DNA of 64,000 bases from the NCBI RefSeq assembly GCF_036242395.1, contig NZ_CP108458.1, positions 2,852,001 to 2,916,000 on the forward strand. Direction: 5' to 3'. This DNA comes from Kitasatospora sp. NBC_01266. GTDB lineage: Bacteria > Actinomycetota > Actinomycetes > Streptomycetales > Streptomycetaceae. Of the stretch, positions 26,817 through 35,725 are shown piece after piece. The notes under the pieces are model-generated. The model saw only the letters and a program-made list of their open reading frames with translations, was not told where the DNA came from and did not search any database. The stretch's first letter is position 1. Every line of letters begins with the position of its first letter. The translations under genes and the position numbers were made by a program.

Positions 26817-29519
26817 CTACGCCGCAGCCGCCGCCGTGGTCGCCGCCGCCCGCTGCTCGGCCCGCTCGCTGAACCGCCACCAGAGCCAGCGCCCGGCGCC
26901 GAGCAGCACCGCGTAGCCCGCCACCACCAGGGCCAGCGAGCCGTAGGCGGCCGTCGGCAGCTCCTCGAAGCCCAGCCGCTCGCCCAAGCCGCTCGGCGGC
27001 AGCAACAGGCCGACCACCGCGAGCAGCAGCGCCGCGCACCAGACCGGGCGCGGCGGTCGCAACCGGGTGCGGCTCAGCCGGTACAGCACCGGCAGCGCCA
27101 TCGCCTGGGTGACCAGGTTCTCGGTGAACCAGGCGGTGTGGAACATCGCCTCCGAACTCGGCGCCGTGAAGCCGCCGGTCACCCCCCGCATCGCCTCGAA
27201 CATCGCGATGTCCGAGAACGAGTTGAGCAGCCCGAAGGCGAGCGCGAACCCGGCCAGCGCCCCCCAGCGCAGTCGGGCCGGTCGAGCGCCGGGGCCGGCC
27301 GAGCGACCGCTGACCGCGAAGGAGAGCTGCGCGGCGTCGAAGCAGAGGTTCTGCAGCAGCACCTGGACCGGCTGCATCGGCAGGAACGGCAGCAGCACCG
27401 CGCCGGCCAGCATGGAGAGCACGTTGCCCAGGTTGCAGGAGAGCGCGATCCGCAGGTAGGCGGCCACCCGGACGGTGGCCTCCCGGCCGACCGCGACAGC
27501 CCGGCCGAGCAGCGCCAGGTCGCGCCCGCCGAGCAGCAGGTCGGCCCACTCCCGGGCGGCGCCGACCGCACCAGCGGTGGCGATCCCGAGGTCCGCGGCC
27601 CGCAGCGCGGGGACGTCGTTCACCCCGTCGCCGAGGAAGCCGACGCAGTGCCCGGCCGCCCGCAGGGCCCGCACCACCTGCGCCTTCTGCTCGGGGGTGC
27701 AGCGGGCGAAGACCGCGCCCGAGGCCCCGGCCGCCGCGACGGCCGCCGGATCGAGCGCGGCGAGCTCGGCGCCGAGCACCACCCGGGGCGGCGCGAGGCC
27801 GAGCCGCCGGGCCAGCCGCAGCGCGGTGCTCGGGTGGTCCCCGGTCAGCACGGTGAGCGCGACGCCCGAGCCGCGCAGCAGGGCCAGTGCCGCCTCGGCC
27901 GAATCCTCCGGCTCGTCGAGCAGTTCGACGAAGCCGAGCAGGGTCAGCCCGTCCTCCTCGGCCACCCGATGGGGGCCGAGCCTCGGCTCGCGCTCCGTCC
28001 TGGCCACCGCGATCAGCCGCAGCCCCTGGCCGGTCCGCTCCTCGACCAGCCGATCCAGCGCCGCGCGCGCCCGCTGGTCCAGCGCGGCGCCGCCGGCCAG
28101 CGTGGTGCAGCGCTCCAGCAGCGCCTCCGGTGCGCCCTTGAGCACCAGCGCCCTGCCGCCAGGCTCACGCAGCACCGCGCCCGAGCGGCGGCGCACCGGA
28201 TCGAAGGGGATCACCTCGAGCACCACGGGCGGCGCGTCCTCGAGCAGCCCGGCGGCGTCCGCGGCGGTCAGCAGCACCTCGTCCAGCGGGTCGAGCAGCC
28301 CGGGGTCGCCGTCCAGCAGCGCGGCCTCGCCGACCACGGCCGCCCAACGCAGCGGCTCCTGGTCCGGGCGGCCGAACGGGTCCAGTGCCCCGACCACCGC
28401 GAGTTCGCCGGTGGTCAGGGTGCCGGTCTTGTCCAGGCAGAGCAGGTCGAGGGCGCCCAGTTCGCTGACCGAGGGCAGCGCGCGCACCGGCATGCCGTCC
28501 TTGGCCAGCCGGTGGCCCCCGCCGGCCAGCACCGTACTGACCACCAGTGGCAGCAGCTCCGGGGTGAGCCCGACCGCCGCCGCCACCGCGAACGGCAGCA
28601 GGCTGCCGGTCCAGCCGTGCAGCAGGGTGTCGGTGCCGATGGTCAGCGGGACCACCGCGAGCATGAAGGCGATCAGCCCCAGTACCGCGCGGCGCACCCC
28701 GCGTTCGACCACCGAGGGGCCGTGGTCGCCGGCCGGGCCGGGCAGGTGCGCGGCGCCGAACCGGGTGGCGGCGCCGGTGGCCAGCACCACGGCGGTGGCG
28801 CCGCCGGTGACCACCGTGCTGCCCGCGAAGCAGAGCTGCGGTTCGTCGAAGGGGCCGCCGGGCGGCTGGGCCGGCGGCAGGTCCAGGGCCGCGCGCGGCA
28901 CCGGGGTGCTCTCCCCGGTCAGCACCGACTGGTCCACCAGCAGGCCCTGAGCGCGCAGCAGCCGCAGGTCGGCCGGGACGGCGTCGCCGCCCGCCAGCTT
29001 GACCACGTCACCGGGGACCAGTTGCTCGGCCGGGACCTCCCGGGCGATCGGCAGCTCGCTCTGCCCGGCCCGGCGCAGCACCGTCGCGGTGCTCGGCGCC
29101 AGTGCCCGCAGTGCGCGCAGCGCGGCGGCCGAGCGGCGCTCGCCGTGCAGCCGCAGCAGGCAGGCGCCCAGCACCAGCAGGCCGACTATCGCCGCGCTGC
29201 CGATCGAACCGGTCAGTGCGCAGATCACCGCCAGGCCCACCAGCAGCGCGGTGAAGGGATCCCCGAACGCGGCCCGCAGGCGGCGCGCGGTCCCCGGTTC
29301 GGGCAGCGGCAGGACGACGTTCTCACCGTGCTCGGCGAGCCGGTCCTCCGCCTGCGCCTCGGTGAGGCCACGCGGGGTGGCGCGCACGGCGCGCAGCGCT
29401 TCGAGCCGGCTCAGCCGCGCCGGATCGGCCGGGCCCGGCTCTACGGCGGGGCCGGGGTCCAGCACCCGGGCCACTCGGGCGCCGGGCAGTGGCAGCAGGC
29501 GCGCCCCGCGCTCAGGCAC
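26817..29519 (-). CDS. Mg2+-transporting P-type ATPase (MgtA-like, type IIIB)
   Basis: A 900-residue membrane ATPase. Readable elements: actuator motif TGES (201-204), membrane motif GLTPELLP (about 317-324) close to the GLTPEMLP of MgtA, phosphorylation site DKTGTLT (D363), KGAPE, TGDHPSTA and the hinge GDGVNDVPALRAADLGIA. Six C-terminal hydrophobic segments follow, with NLCFDAAQLSF in place of MgtA's NLLYD. Mg2+ import is the family function; the divergent residues leave the ion somewhat uncertain. GTG start 29519 overlaps the end of the arsR gene by eight bases, so the two are coupled. Convergent with marR. Confidence 0.88.
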   Translation of the reverse strand: MPERGARLLPLPGARVARVLDPGPAVEPGPADPARLSRLEALRAVRATPRGLTEAQAEDRLAEHGENVVLPLPEPGTARRLRAAFGDPFTALLVGLAVICALTGSIGSAAIVGLLVLGACLLRLHGERRSAAALRALRALAPSTATVLRRAGQSELPIAREVPAEQLVPGDVVKLAGGDAVPADLRLLRAQGLLVDQSVLTGESTPVPRAALDLPPAQPPGGPFDEPQLCFAGSTVVTGGATAVVLATGAATRFGAAHLPGPAGDHGPSVVERGVRRAVLGLIAFMLAVVPLTIGTDTLLHGWTGSLLPFAVAAAVGLTPELLPLVVSTVLAGGGHRLAKDGMPVRALPSVSELGALDLLCLDKTGTLTTGELAVVGALDPFGRPDQEPLRWAAVVGEAALLDGDPGLLDPLDEVLLTAADAAGLLEDAPPVVLEVIPFDPVRRRSGAVLREPGGRALVLKGAPEALLERCTTLAGGAALDQRARAALDRLVEERTGQGLRLIAVARTEREPRLGPHRVAEEDGLTLLGFVELLDEPEDSAEAALALLRGSGVALTVLTGDHPSTALRLARRLGLAPPRVVLGAELAALDPAAVAAAGASGAVFARCTPEQKAQVVRALRAAGHCVGFLGDGVNDVPALRAADLGIATAGAVGAAREWADLLLGGRDLALLGRAVAVGREATVRVAAYLRIALSCNLGNVLSMLAGAVLLPFLPMQPVQVLLQNLCFDAAQLSFAVSGRSAGPGARPARLRWGALAGFALAFGLLNSFSDIAMFEAMRGVTGGFTAPSSEAMFHTAWFTENLVTQAMALPVLYRLSRTRLRPPRPVWCAALLLAVVGLLLPPSGLGERLGFEELPTAAYGSLALVVAGYAVLLGAGRWLWWRFSERAEQRAAATTAAAAA

Positions 29520-29889
29520 CGCTGACCCGGAAGCGGAACAGCTCGCCGCCGACGGTGCGGGTCTGCGCGGCCGACGCCCTGTCCGCGTCGAGGTTCGCGA
29601 CCATCAGCCGGACCAGCGTCGCCACCTGCGGGTCGTCCACCTCGTAGACCTGGCGCCGGCCCTCACGGCGGTTGGAGACCATGCCGGCCAGCTTGAGCTT
29701 GGCCAGGTGCTGGCTGACCGCCTGCAGCGTGCCGCCGACCCGGTCGGCCAGGGTGCCCACATCGGCCTCCCCCTGGCTGAGCACCCAGACGATGTGCAGC
29801 CGCATCGTGGAGGCGAGCAGCCCGAACGAGGCCGCCGCCTGCTGCAGCAGCTCCGGAGACGGATCGTCGGACCCGCTGACGCCCGTCAT
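29512..29889 (-). CDS. ArsR-family winged-helix regulator
   Basis: A 125-residue regulator (ATG 29889; a TTG two codons upstream is possible). The winged helix is LLASTMRLHIVWVLSQGEADVGTLADRVGGTLQAVSQHLAKLKLAGMVSNRREGRRQVYEV. The CxC motif in the recognition helix that binds arsenic or cadmium is absent, and the protein has no Cys, so metal sensing would need other ligands (for example His33 and the acidic C-terminal residues). It precedes and overlaps the P-type ATPase gene, the usual place of an autoregulated repressor of metal transport. Confidence 0.9.
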   Translation of the reverse strand: MTGVSGSDDPSPELLQQAAASFGLLASTMRLHIVWVLSQGEADVGTLADRVGGTLQAVSQHLAKLKLAGMVSNRREGRRQVYEVDDPQVATLVRLMVANLDADRASAAQTRTVGGELFRFRVSGA

Positions 29890-30067
29890 CCTCAAACCGC
29901 CCTCTCCCAGATCCCGAAGGCGCTCAGTCTAACCGCGCCGCTCCGGGGCGCGAAGGGATCATCCCGCGCTCCCCCGGCCGTGGGCCCCGCCGAGCCGGTG
30001 GGCCGCCGAACCCTCGGGACGTGCGAGAATTCGGCGGTCCAGAGTGCCACGCCGGTGGGGAGTTCGT

Positions 30068-32056
30068 GTGATAGGCAGCCAGCGGACCGAGGGCCAGCGC
30101 GCAGCCGACCGGCGTAGGAACGTCGAACTGGCGCTGCTCGGCTTCGCCTTCGTGGTCAGCCTCGCCGCCTACATCGACGCCGACGAGGCGATGAACAACA
30201 AGATGCCGCCCGGCCTGCTGGTCTACGGGGTGGCCTTCGGCGTGCTGATCCTGGCCGCCCACCTGGTGATGCGGCGCTACGCGCGGTACGCCGACCCGTT
30301 GATCCTGCCCTGCGCGGTGCTGCTCAGCGGCGTCGGTCTGGTGCTGCTGCACCGGCTCGACGAGTCCGACGCGATCGTGCACGCGGCCAAGGGCGACTTC
30401 CAGAAGCTCCCCTCGGCGCCCTCCCAGGTGCAGTGGCTCTTCCTCGCGGTGCCGGCCGCGCTCTGCCTGATCGTCTTCATCAAGCACCACCGGTTCTTCC
30501 AGCGCTACGTCTACATCGTGATGGTCGGCGCGCTGGTGCTGCAGATCGCACCGGCGTTCTTCGCGAGTGACGCCGACTACGGCGCCAAGCGGTGGATCCA
30601 CCTGCCGGGCATCACGGTCGAGCCGGACGAGTTCGTCAAGCTCGCGATCTGCATCTTCTTCGCCGGCTATCTGACGGTCAGCCGGGACGCGCTGGCGCTG
30701 GTCGGCCGCAAGCTCTGGGGTCTGAGCCTGCCGCGCGGGCGCAACGCGGGGCCGGTGCTGGCGATCTGGGTGATCAGCCTGCTGGTGCTGATCTTCGAGC
30801 GCGACCTGGGCACCTCGCTGATCTTCTTCGGCGTCTTCGTGGTGATGCTCTATGTGGCCACCGAGCGCACCAGCTGGGTCGTGATCGGTGTGATCCTGGC
30901 GGTCGGCGGTGCGGCCGTGGTGGGCACCCTGGAGCCGCACGTGCACAGCCGGGTCGAGGCCTGGCTGAACCCGATGGACTACTACAAGGTCTATCCGAAG
31001 GGTGTGACCTCGCCGGTCACCTCGGACCAGCAGGCGCAGTCGCTGTTCAGCTTCGGCAGCGGCCACATCCTGGGCACCGGCCTCGGCCAGGGCCACCCGT
31101 GGCTGATCGGCTTCGCCGACCGCAGCGACTTCATCTTCACCACGGTCGGCGAGGAGCTGGGCCTGGTCGGTGTGACCGCGGTGCTGATGGTCTACGTGCT
31201 CTTCTTCCAGCGCGGGCTGAAGACCGCGCTCACCCTGACCGACCCGTTCGGCAAGCTGCTGGCCACCGGCCTGGCCAGCGTGGTGGCGCTGCAGGTCTTC
31301 GTGGTGGTCGGCGGTGTCACCGGGCTGATCCCGCTGACCGGCAAGGAGCTGCCGTTCCTGGCCGCCGGTGGCTCCACCACGCTGGCGAACTGGCTGCTCA
31401 CCGCAGTCCTGCTGAAGCTGAGCGACGCCGCCGGGCGGATCGAGCTGGAGCCCGAACCCGAGCCGTCGGGCAGCATCGCGCCGCCGAAGCCCGCCGTCGT
31501 CAACGCGGACGGGGACGAGGCAGCGGCCTCGCTGCCGGGCCAGCAGGGCTCGGGGACCTCGTACGGCACCCCGGTGCCGTACGGGGCGCCGACGGTGCAC
31601 GGGACCGCTTCCGGGTCGTCCGGCGGCACCGGAACGCACACCGTGGTGCCGACCCCGACTCCCGCGGCCGGCACGCCCACCGGCTCGCCCGGCACCGACC
31701 CGGTCGAGCAGCCCTCCGGCGGCTTCCCCAGCATCGCGCCCGGCTACCCCGGCAGTGCGCCCGCGATGCCCACCATGCCCGCCGAGCAGCCGCCGGCCCC
31801 CGGCTACCCCGCCGCCGGCTGGGGCCCCGGCTACCCCGCCGGGCAGCAGTCCCCCGGCTATCCGAACGAGGCCTTCGGCGCACCGCCCGCCCAGTCCGGC
31901 TACCCCGCCCAGGGCGGGTATCCGACCGGGGGTCAGGCCGCGGTTCCGCAGCCGTTCGGCGACTACCAGACGGGCAACCAGCCCGAGTACCTCTCCAACA
32001 CCGGGATGCACTACCCCCCGCACCCCGATCAGGACGGCACGACTCCCGCCTTCTGA
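30068..32056 (+). CDS. FtsW/RodA/SpoVE-family protein with long disordered C-terminal tail
   Basis: A 662-residue protein. About the first 465 residues form the SEDS glycosyltransferase fold with ten or so membrane segments; FERDLGTSLIFFG and GHILGTGLGQG...FIFTTVGEELGLVG are the conserved loops. SEDS proteins polymerise peptidoglycan from lipid II, usually with a class B PBP, but none is encoded nearby. The last 190 residues are Pro/Gly/Ser-rich, with repeated PGYP units (APGYPGSAP, PAPGYPAAGW, GPGYPAGQQ, SPGYPNEAF), and probably cytoplasmic. GTG 30068 follows GGTGGGGAGTTCGT. The LCP gene downstream fits an envelope role. Confidence 0.9.
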   Translation: MIGSQRTEGQRAADRRRNVELALLGFAFVVSLAAYIDADEAMNNKMPPGLLVYGVAFGVLILAAHLVMRRYARYADPLILPCAVLLSGVGLVLLHRLDESDAIVHAAKGDFQKLPSAPSQVQWLFLAVPAALCLIVFIKHHRFFQRYVYIVMVGALVLQIAPAFFASDADYGAKRWIHLPGITVEPDEFVKLAICIFFAGYLTVSRDALALVGRKLWGLSLPRGRNAGPVLAIWVISLLVLIFERDLGTSLIFFGVFVVMLYVATERTSWVVIGVILAVGGAAVVGTLEPHVHSRVEAWLNPMDYYKVYPKGVTSPVTSDQQAQSLFSFGSGHILGTGLGQGHPWLIGFADRSDFIFTTVGEELGLVGVTAVLMVYVLFFQRGLKTALTLTDPFGKLLATGLASVVALQVFVVVGGVTGLIPLTGKELPFLAAGGSTTLANWLLTAVLLKLSDAAGRIELEPEPEPSGSIAPPKPAVVNADGDEAAASLPGQQGSGTSYGTPVPYGAPTVHGTASGSSGGTGTHTVVPTPTPAAGTPTGSPGTDPVEQPSGGFPSIAPGYPGSAPAMPTMPAEQPPAPGYPAAGWGPGYPAGQQSPGYPNEAFGAPPAQSGYPAQGGYPTGGQAAVPQPFGDYQTGNQPEYLSNTGMHYPPHPDQDGTTPAF

Positions 32057-32078
32057 CCATCGGTCAGCGGCGCCTTTC

Positions 32079-32113
32079 GGCGGCGGCCGGGTGTCCAGCA
32101 CCCGACCGCCGCC
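32079..32113 (+). terminator. Probable terminator of the FtsW-like gene
   Basis: Hairpin with arms 32079-32093 and 32099-32113 (CGGGTG/CACCCG then GGCGGCGG/CCGCCGCC, one mismatch) and loop TCCAG, 22 bases after the stop. Confidence 0.55.
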
Positions 32114-32135
32114 GCTGCCCACCCGTCTGGCGGCG

Positions 32136-32187
32136 TTGCCAAGCTGGGCACCATGGCCAATACTTGCTAAATTGCGCAACTGTGCAA
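32136..32187 (+). promoter_or_regulatory. Candidate promoter of the LCP gene with TTGCGCAA element
   Basis: TTGCCA (32136-32141), a 17-base gap, then AATACT (32159-32164) make a plausible housekeeping promoter. Just downstream, TTGCGCAA (32172-32179, perfect palindrome) is followed by TGTGCAA (32181-32187), a repeat of the same half-site; a regulator bound there would cover the start point. Confidence 0.45.
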
Positions 32188-32257
32188 CCGGTCACCTGAC
32201 CGAGCCGTCCTATCGAGCAGCCAGCCGGGCTCCCGGCGACCGCACGGAGAACGCCTG

Positions 32258-33850
32258 ATGACCGATCCCGAGGACCGCCTCGGCAACAAGCAGCGCGCCC
32301 GCTCCGCTCCCGGCAGCCGGCGGGCGCAGGAACAGCTCAGCTTAGGGCCAGGGCGCTCGGCACCGCGCGCGCACCGCCGCCGTGTCGCGCGGATCGCCGG
32401 GCTGACCGCCGCCTCCCTGGTGCTGACCACGGCCGGCGCCGGTTACCTGTTCTACGAGCACCTCAACGGCAATCTCAACATCTTCGACGGCTCCGGGATC
32501 TCCGGCCACCGCCCGCCGATCGGGCCGGGCGACGCCTCCGGGGCCACTCCGGTCAACGTCCTGCTGCTCGGCTCCGACAGCCGGTCGGCCGGCAACGAGG
32601 AGCTGGCCGGCGGAGATGTCGGGCCGGGCAACTCGGACACCGCGGTCCTGCTGCACATCTACGCCGACCACCGGCACGCGGTCGGGGTCTCGATCCCGCG
32701 CGACTCGCTGGTGGACATCCCGCCCTGCCTGCTGCCGAGCGGCCGGTGGACCGCCGAGCAGCACGGCCAGATGTTCAACTCCGCCTTCGCCCTGGGCGGT
32801 TACCCGAAAGGCAACCCGGCCTGCGCGCAGAACACCGTGGAGGCGCTGACCGGTCTGCGAGTGGATCACACCATCGTGGTCGACTTCAAGGGCTTCGCCG
32901 CCATCACCACCGCGATCGGCGGCGTCCCGGTCTGCGTGCCGAACGACGTGGACACCTTCGGCATCCGGCTGCGCAAGGGGCGTCAGACACTGGCCGGCGC
33001 ACAGGCGCTGGCCTTCGTCCGGGCGCGGCACGGCCTCGGAGACGGTTCGGACATCGGCCGGATGAAGCGTCAGCAGGCCTTCCTCTCCGCGCTGATCCAG
33101 AAGGTGCAGACCCAGGGCTTCGACCTGACCACGCTGCTCCCGCTGGCCGACGCCGCGACCAAGGCGCTCACCGTGGACGCCGGACTCGGCACCGCGCGGA
33201 AGCTGGCCTCGTTCGCCCAGTCGCTGCACACCGTCACCTTGCGCGACATCAACTTCGTGACCGTGCCCTGGCGGTACGCCGGCGACCGGATCGCCCTGGT
33301 CCACCCCGACGCGGATACTCTGTGGACGCTGCTGCGCCAGGACCGCACACTGGATGGCCGGAGCACCGGTCGGGTGGACGCCGCCACCCCAGTGAGTCCG
33401 GTCCGGCCCACCGATCCGGGGGTGCCGATCCTCGTACAGAACGGCACCAGCACCGTGGGTCTGGGCGTCCAGGCCGCCCACGACCTGCTGGCGAAGGGCT
33501 ACCAGGACGTCACGTCGGGGCTGGGCGGCATCGACCACGCCGTCACCACCGTCGGCTACGCGCCGGGCCACCAGGGCGATGCCGAGCAGCTCGCCCAGTA
33601 CTTCCCCGGCGCGGACGTCCGCGCCGACGCCGAGAGCACCGCACTGACCATCACGCTGGGCACCGACTACGCCACCGCCGTCGCCCAGGCCGAGGCGACG
33701 GGGATGCCGAGCGCGACCGACCCACCGGCGGCCGACCCACCGTCAGCGGGCCCCTCGCACGGTCCCTCGCCCGGCGCGGTGCCGAGCGGGATCGCCGAGA
33801 ACACCCGTCCCGCCGACGCCGACATCTGCGCCGGCCTCACCTACGGCTGA
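32258..33850 (+). CDS. LytR-CpsA-Psr (LCP) family cell-wall glycopolymer ligase
   Basis: A 530-residue membrane-anchored protein. After a basic cytoplasmic start comes one membrane segment (about 46-66), then the LCP domain: VNVLLLGSDSR, NSDTAVLLHIYADHRHAVGVSIPRDSLVDIP, VVDFKGFAAITTAIGGVPVCVP and ALAFVRARHGLGDGSDIGRMKRQQAFLSAL, with the Arg residues that hold the lipid pyrophosphate. A LytR_C-type domain (about 388-470) and a Pro/Ser tail follow. LCP enzymes attach teichoic acids or other glycopolymers to peptidoglycan outside the membrane. Codon 29 (32342-32344) is TTA, read in Streptomyces by the developmentally controlled bldA tRNA. CGGAGAACGCCTG precedes the ATG. Confidence 0.93.
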   Translation: MTDPEDRLGNKQRARSAPGSRRAQEQLSLGPGRSAPRAHRRRVARIAGLTAASLVLTTAGAGYLFYEHLNGNLNIFDGSGISGHRPPIGPGDASGATPVNVLLLGSDSRSAGNEELAGGDVGPGNSDTAVLLHIYADHRHAVGVSIPRDSLVDIPPCLLPSGRWTAEQHGQMFNSAFALGGYPKGNPACAQNTVEALTGLRVDHTIVVDFKGFAAITTAIGGVPVCVPNDVDTFGIRLRKGRQTLAGAQALAFVRARHGLGDGSDIGRMKRQQAFLSALIQKVQTQGFDLTTLLPLADAATKALTVDAGLGTARKLASFAQSLHTVTLRDINFVTVPWRYAGDRIALVHPDADTLWTLLRQDRTLDGRSTGRVDAATPVSPVRPTDPGVPILVQNGTSTVGLGVQAAHDLLAKGYQDVTSGLGGIDHAVTTVGYAPGHQGDAEQLAQYFPGADVRADAESTALTITLGTDYATAVAQAEATGMPSATDPPAADPPSAGPSHGPSPGAVPSGIAENTRPADADICAGLTYG

Positions 33851-33883
33851 CCTGTCCGACCTGCGAAAGGAACGACGCTGACC

Positions 33884-34183
33884 ATGTACTGGGGGGATCG
33901 GGGCGAGAAGGGGGACCGGGTGTCCGCCGACACCGCCGCGCTGCGGCTGGCTGCGGCCGTCGCCGAGATCGAGGGCCTGCACGCCGCGCTGACGCACAGC
34001 ACGGACCCCGCCCGGCGGCGGCGACTGCTCCTGGAACTCGCCCGGGCCGGCACCCGGCTGGCCGACCTGGCCGCCACCCCGGCGGGCCGGATCCCGGCCC
34101 AGGCCCGGCACAACTCCCGCCGCCAGCGCCGCCGGGCCGCCCTGCTGCGCGGCGCCCACTGGCTCACCGAACGGCTGAGCTGA
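33884..34183 (+). CDS. Small basic hypothetical protein (99 aa)
   Basis: Begins 33 bases after the LCP stop, with AAAGGAAC upstream of an ATG; a GTG at 33920 is an alternative. The product is a helical, Arg/Ala-rich protein (LRLAAAVAEIEGLHAALTHSTDPARRRRLLLELARAGTRLADLAA...). Codon bias supports coding. I know no family. Its position suggests cotranscription with the LCP gene. Confidence 0.55.
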   Translation: MYWGDRGEKGDRVSADTAALRLAAAVAEIEGLHAALTHSTDPARRRRLLLELARAGTRLADLAATPAGRIPAQARHNSRRQRRRAALLRGAHWLTERLS

Positions 34184-34410
34184 GACCGTCACCGCACCGG
34201 GGGATGTCCGCACGCCGCTCAGCGATGGGGCAGGGGCGTCAAGGCGATATCCCCAGCTGTCCCCAATACGGGTGAATCTCGGCGCGGCCTGCGGGAGCGA
34301 ACCGCCCGGTGCTCTAGGATCTGCGGCAGAGACTCGGGCGTTCTCGCAGGTCAGCCGCATGCACGCGTTATCTGAATGATCCGGCCCTGACGATCCAGCA
34401 GGATCTTGGG

Positions 34411-34484
34411 TAGGGCGGGTGGGACTCGAACCCACGACCCAGGGATTATGAGTCCCCTGCTCTAACCGGCTGAGCTACCGCCCC
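34411..34484 (-). tRNA. tRNA with anticodon CAU (elongator Met or lysidine-modified Ile2)
   Basis: A 74-base cloverleaf on the minus strand: acceptor GGGGCGG pairs with CCGCCCT (one G-T), D arm GCTC/GAGC, anticodon stem GGGGA/TCCCT with loop CTCATAA (anticodon CAT), T arm GTGGG/CCCAC with TTCGAGT. The 3' CCA is not encoded. The CTCATAA loop occurs in both elongator tRNA-Met and tRNA-Ile2, and I could not decide between them by eye; it is not an initiator, since the three G-C pairs and loop context differ. Confidence 0.93.
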
Positions 34485-34747
34485 GACTCACCGCGTCGGC
34501 ACCGCCACCACCGTGGCCGTCCCTCGCAGCACAGACGGCCCCGCAGGGCCGCCTCGGGCAGCATATCCGGTCGATCAGCCGTGGTGCGCGCCGGGGGCGC
34601 ACCACGAGCGCGCTCCCGGGCCCGGTCCTGCCGTCCGCGAGGCGCTCGGGCCCGTAGGCTGCGAGGTGTTGCGAGGTGTCAGGCCGCTGCCGCCCGGGTG
34701 AAGCCGGAGCGACGATCGGGCGGCCCTCAGACTGCGGAGGGAGTCGC
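34485..34747. other. Intergenic region with hairpin between tRNA and protease gene
   Basis: Contains the tRNA promoter (minus strand) and the protease promoter. An exact 10-bp stem (CGTGGTGCGC at 34580-34589 with GCGCACCACG at 34597-34606, 7-base loop) could be a terminator or regulatory hairpin, and GCGAGGTGT is directly repeated at about 34660-34680. No gene is visible; 34184-34410 on the other side of the tRNA also looks empty. Confidence 0.4.
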
Positions 34748-35611
34748 ATGACGGCGCGTAAGGTGGCGCTCGGTCTGGCGGCGGCGCTGGTGATCCCGAC
34801 CACGGCGAGCGGTTGTGCCTCCTCCGGCGTGCGGTCGAGCAGCGCGCTCTTCCTGACCTCCTCGCCCAGCGCGGCCGGCTCCGCCGGCGCGAGCGGGGTT
34901 TCGGGGTGGAACCGGCACCGGTTCCTCGGCGCCTACGACAAGCGCAAGAACATCACCAGGACCGCCTCCCCCACCCCCGTCAACGCGCTGGTCGGCGCGG
35001 TCTTCACGAAGGACGCCTCGGGCGACCACTTCTGCACCGCCAGCGTGGTGGACAGCGCCGGCCAGAACCTGATCATCACCGCCGCGCACTGCGTCTACGA
35101 CCCGGGCACGGGACAGCGGTCCGACCTGGTCTTCGTCCCCGGCTACCGCGGTGGGGACGCCCCCAACGGGGTCTGGCCGCTGGCCGCGATCACCGTGGAC
35201 CAGAGCTGGGCGCAGAGCGGCAACCCGGACATGGACGTGGCCTTCGCGGTCGTCCAGCCGCAGGGCGGCAAGCAGGTGCAGCAGGTGCTCGGCGCCAACA
35301 AGCTGGGCATCGGCCAGGGCTACCAGCGGCGGGTGAAGATGACCGGCTACCCGAGCAGCGCGGACGTGCCGATCACCTGTATGAACACCACCAGCGAGCA
35401 GAGCCCGACCCAGCTGCGGATCGACTGCCCCGACTACACCGGCGGCACCAGCGGCAGCCCCTGGGTGACCGACCTCGACCAGAGGACCAGGACGGGCACC
35501 GTGATCGGGGTGATCGGCGGCTACCAGCAGGGCGGCGACACCCCGGACACCTCGTACAGCAGCTACTTCGGCGACGCGGTGCAGGCGCTGTACAACCGCG
35601 CCACCGGCTGA
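34748..35611 (+). CDS. Trypsin-like serine peptidase, lipoprotein (first of a tandem pair)
   Basis: A 287-residue extracytoplasmic protease. The signal peptide ends in a lipobox-like TASGC (Cys at about residue 23), so it is probably tethered to the membrane. The chymotrypsin triad is His in LIITAAHCV, Asp in NPDMDVAF and Ser in GGTSGSPW. Four more Cys can pair (HFC/AHC and ITC/DC). GGAGGGAGTCGC precedes the ATG at 34748. The Ser/Gly-rich linker after the lipobox is longer than in the paralogue at 35726. The substrate is unknown. Confidence 0.9.
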   Translation: MTARKVALGLAAALVIPTTASGCASSGVRSSSALFLTSSPSAAGSAGASGVSGWNRHRFLGAYDKRKNITRTASPTPVNALVGAVFTKDASGDHFCTASVVDSAGQNLIITAAHCVYDPGTGQRSDLVFVPGYRGGDAPNGVWPLAAITVDQSWAQSGNPDMDVAFAVVQPQGGKQVQQVLGANKLGIGQGYQRRVKMTGYPSSADVPITCMNTTSEQSPTQLRIDCPDYTGGTSGSPWVTDLDQRTRTGTVIGVIGGYQQGGDTPDTSYSSYFGDAVQALYNRATG

Positions 35612-35725
35612 GCCGGTCCGTTTCGTTACGGCTTTCGATCTGGCGTGGGGCGGTCCTGGCCTGGTAGATCTTGGGGCCGACGTCCGGTTGCGACCGCGCC
35701 CGGAACTGAGCTGGAGGTAGGTCGG

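Noticed and set aside
27138..29525. Plus-strand frame of about 795 codons opposite the P-type ATPase
   Set aside because: Shadow frame rich in Gln/Arg/Gly; the minus strand shows every P-type ATPase motif.
29890..30067. Mg2+ riboswitch or leader upstream of the ATPase operon
   Set aside because: The leader before the arsR gene is short and shows no M-box-like structure.
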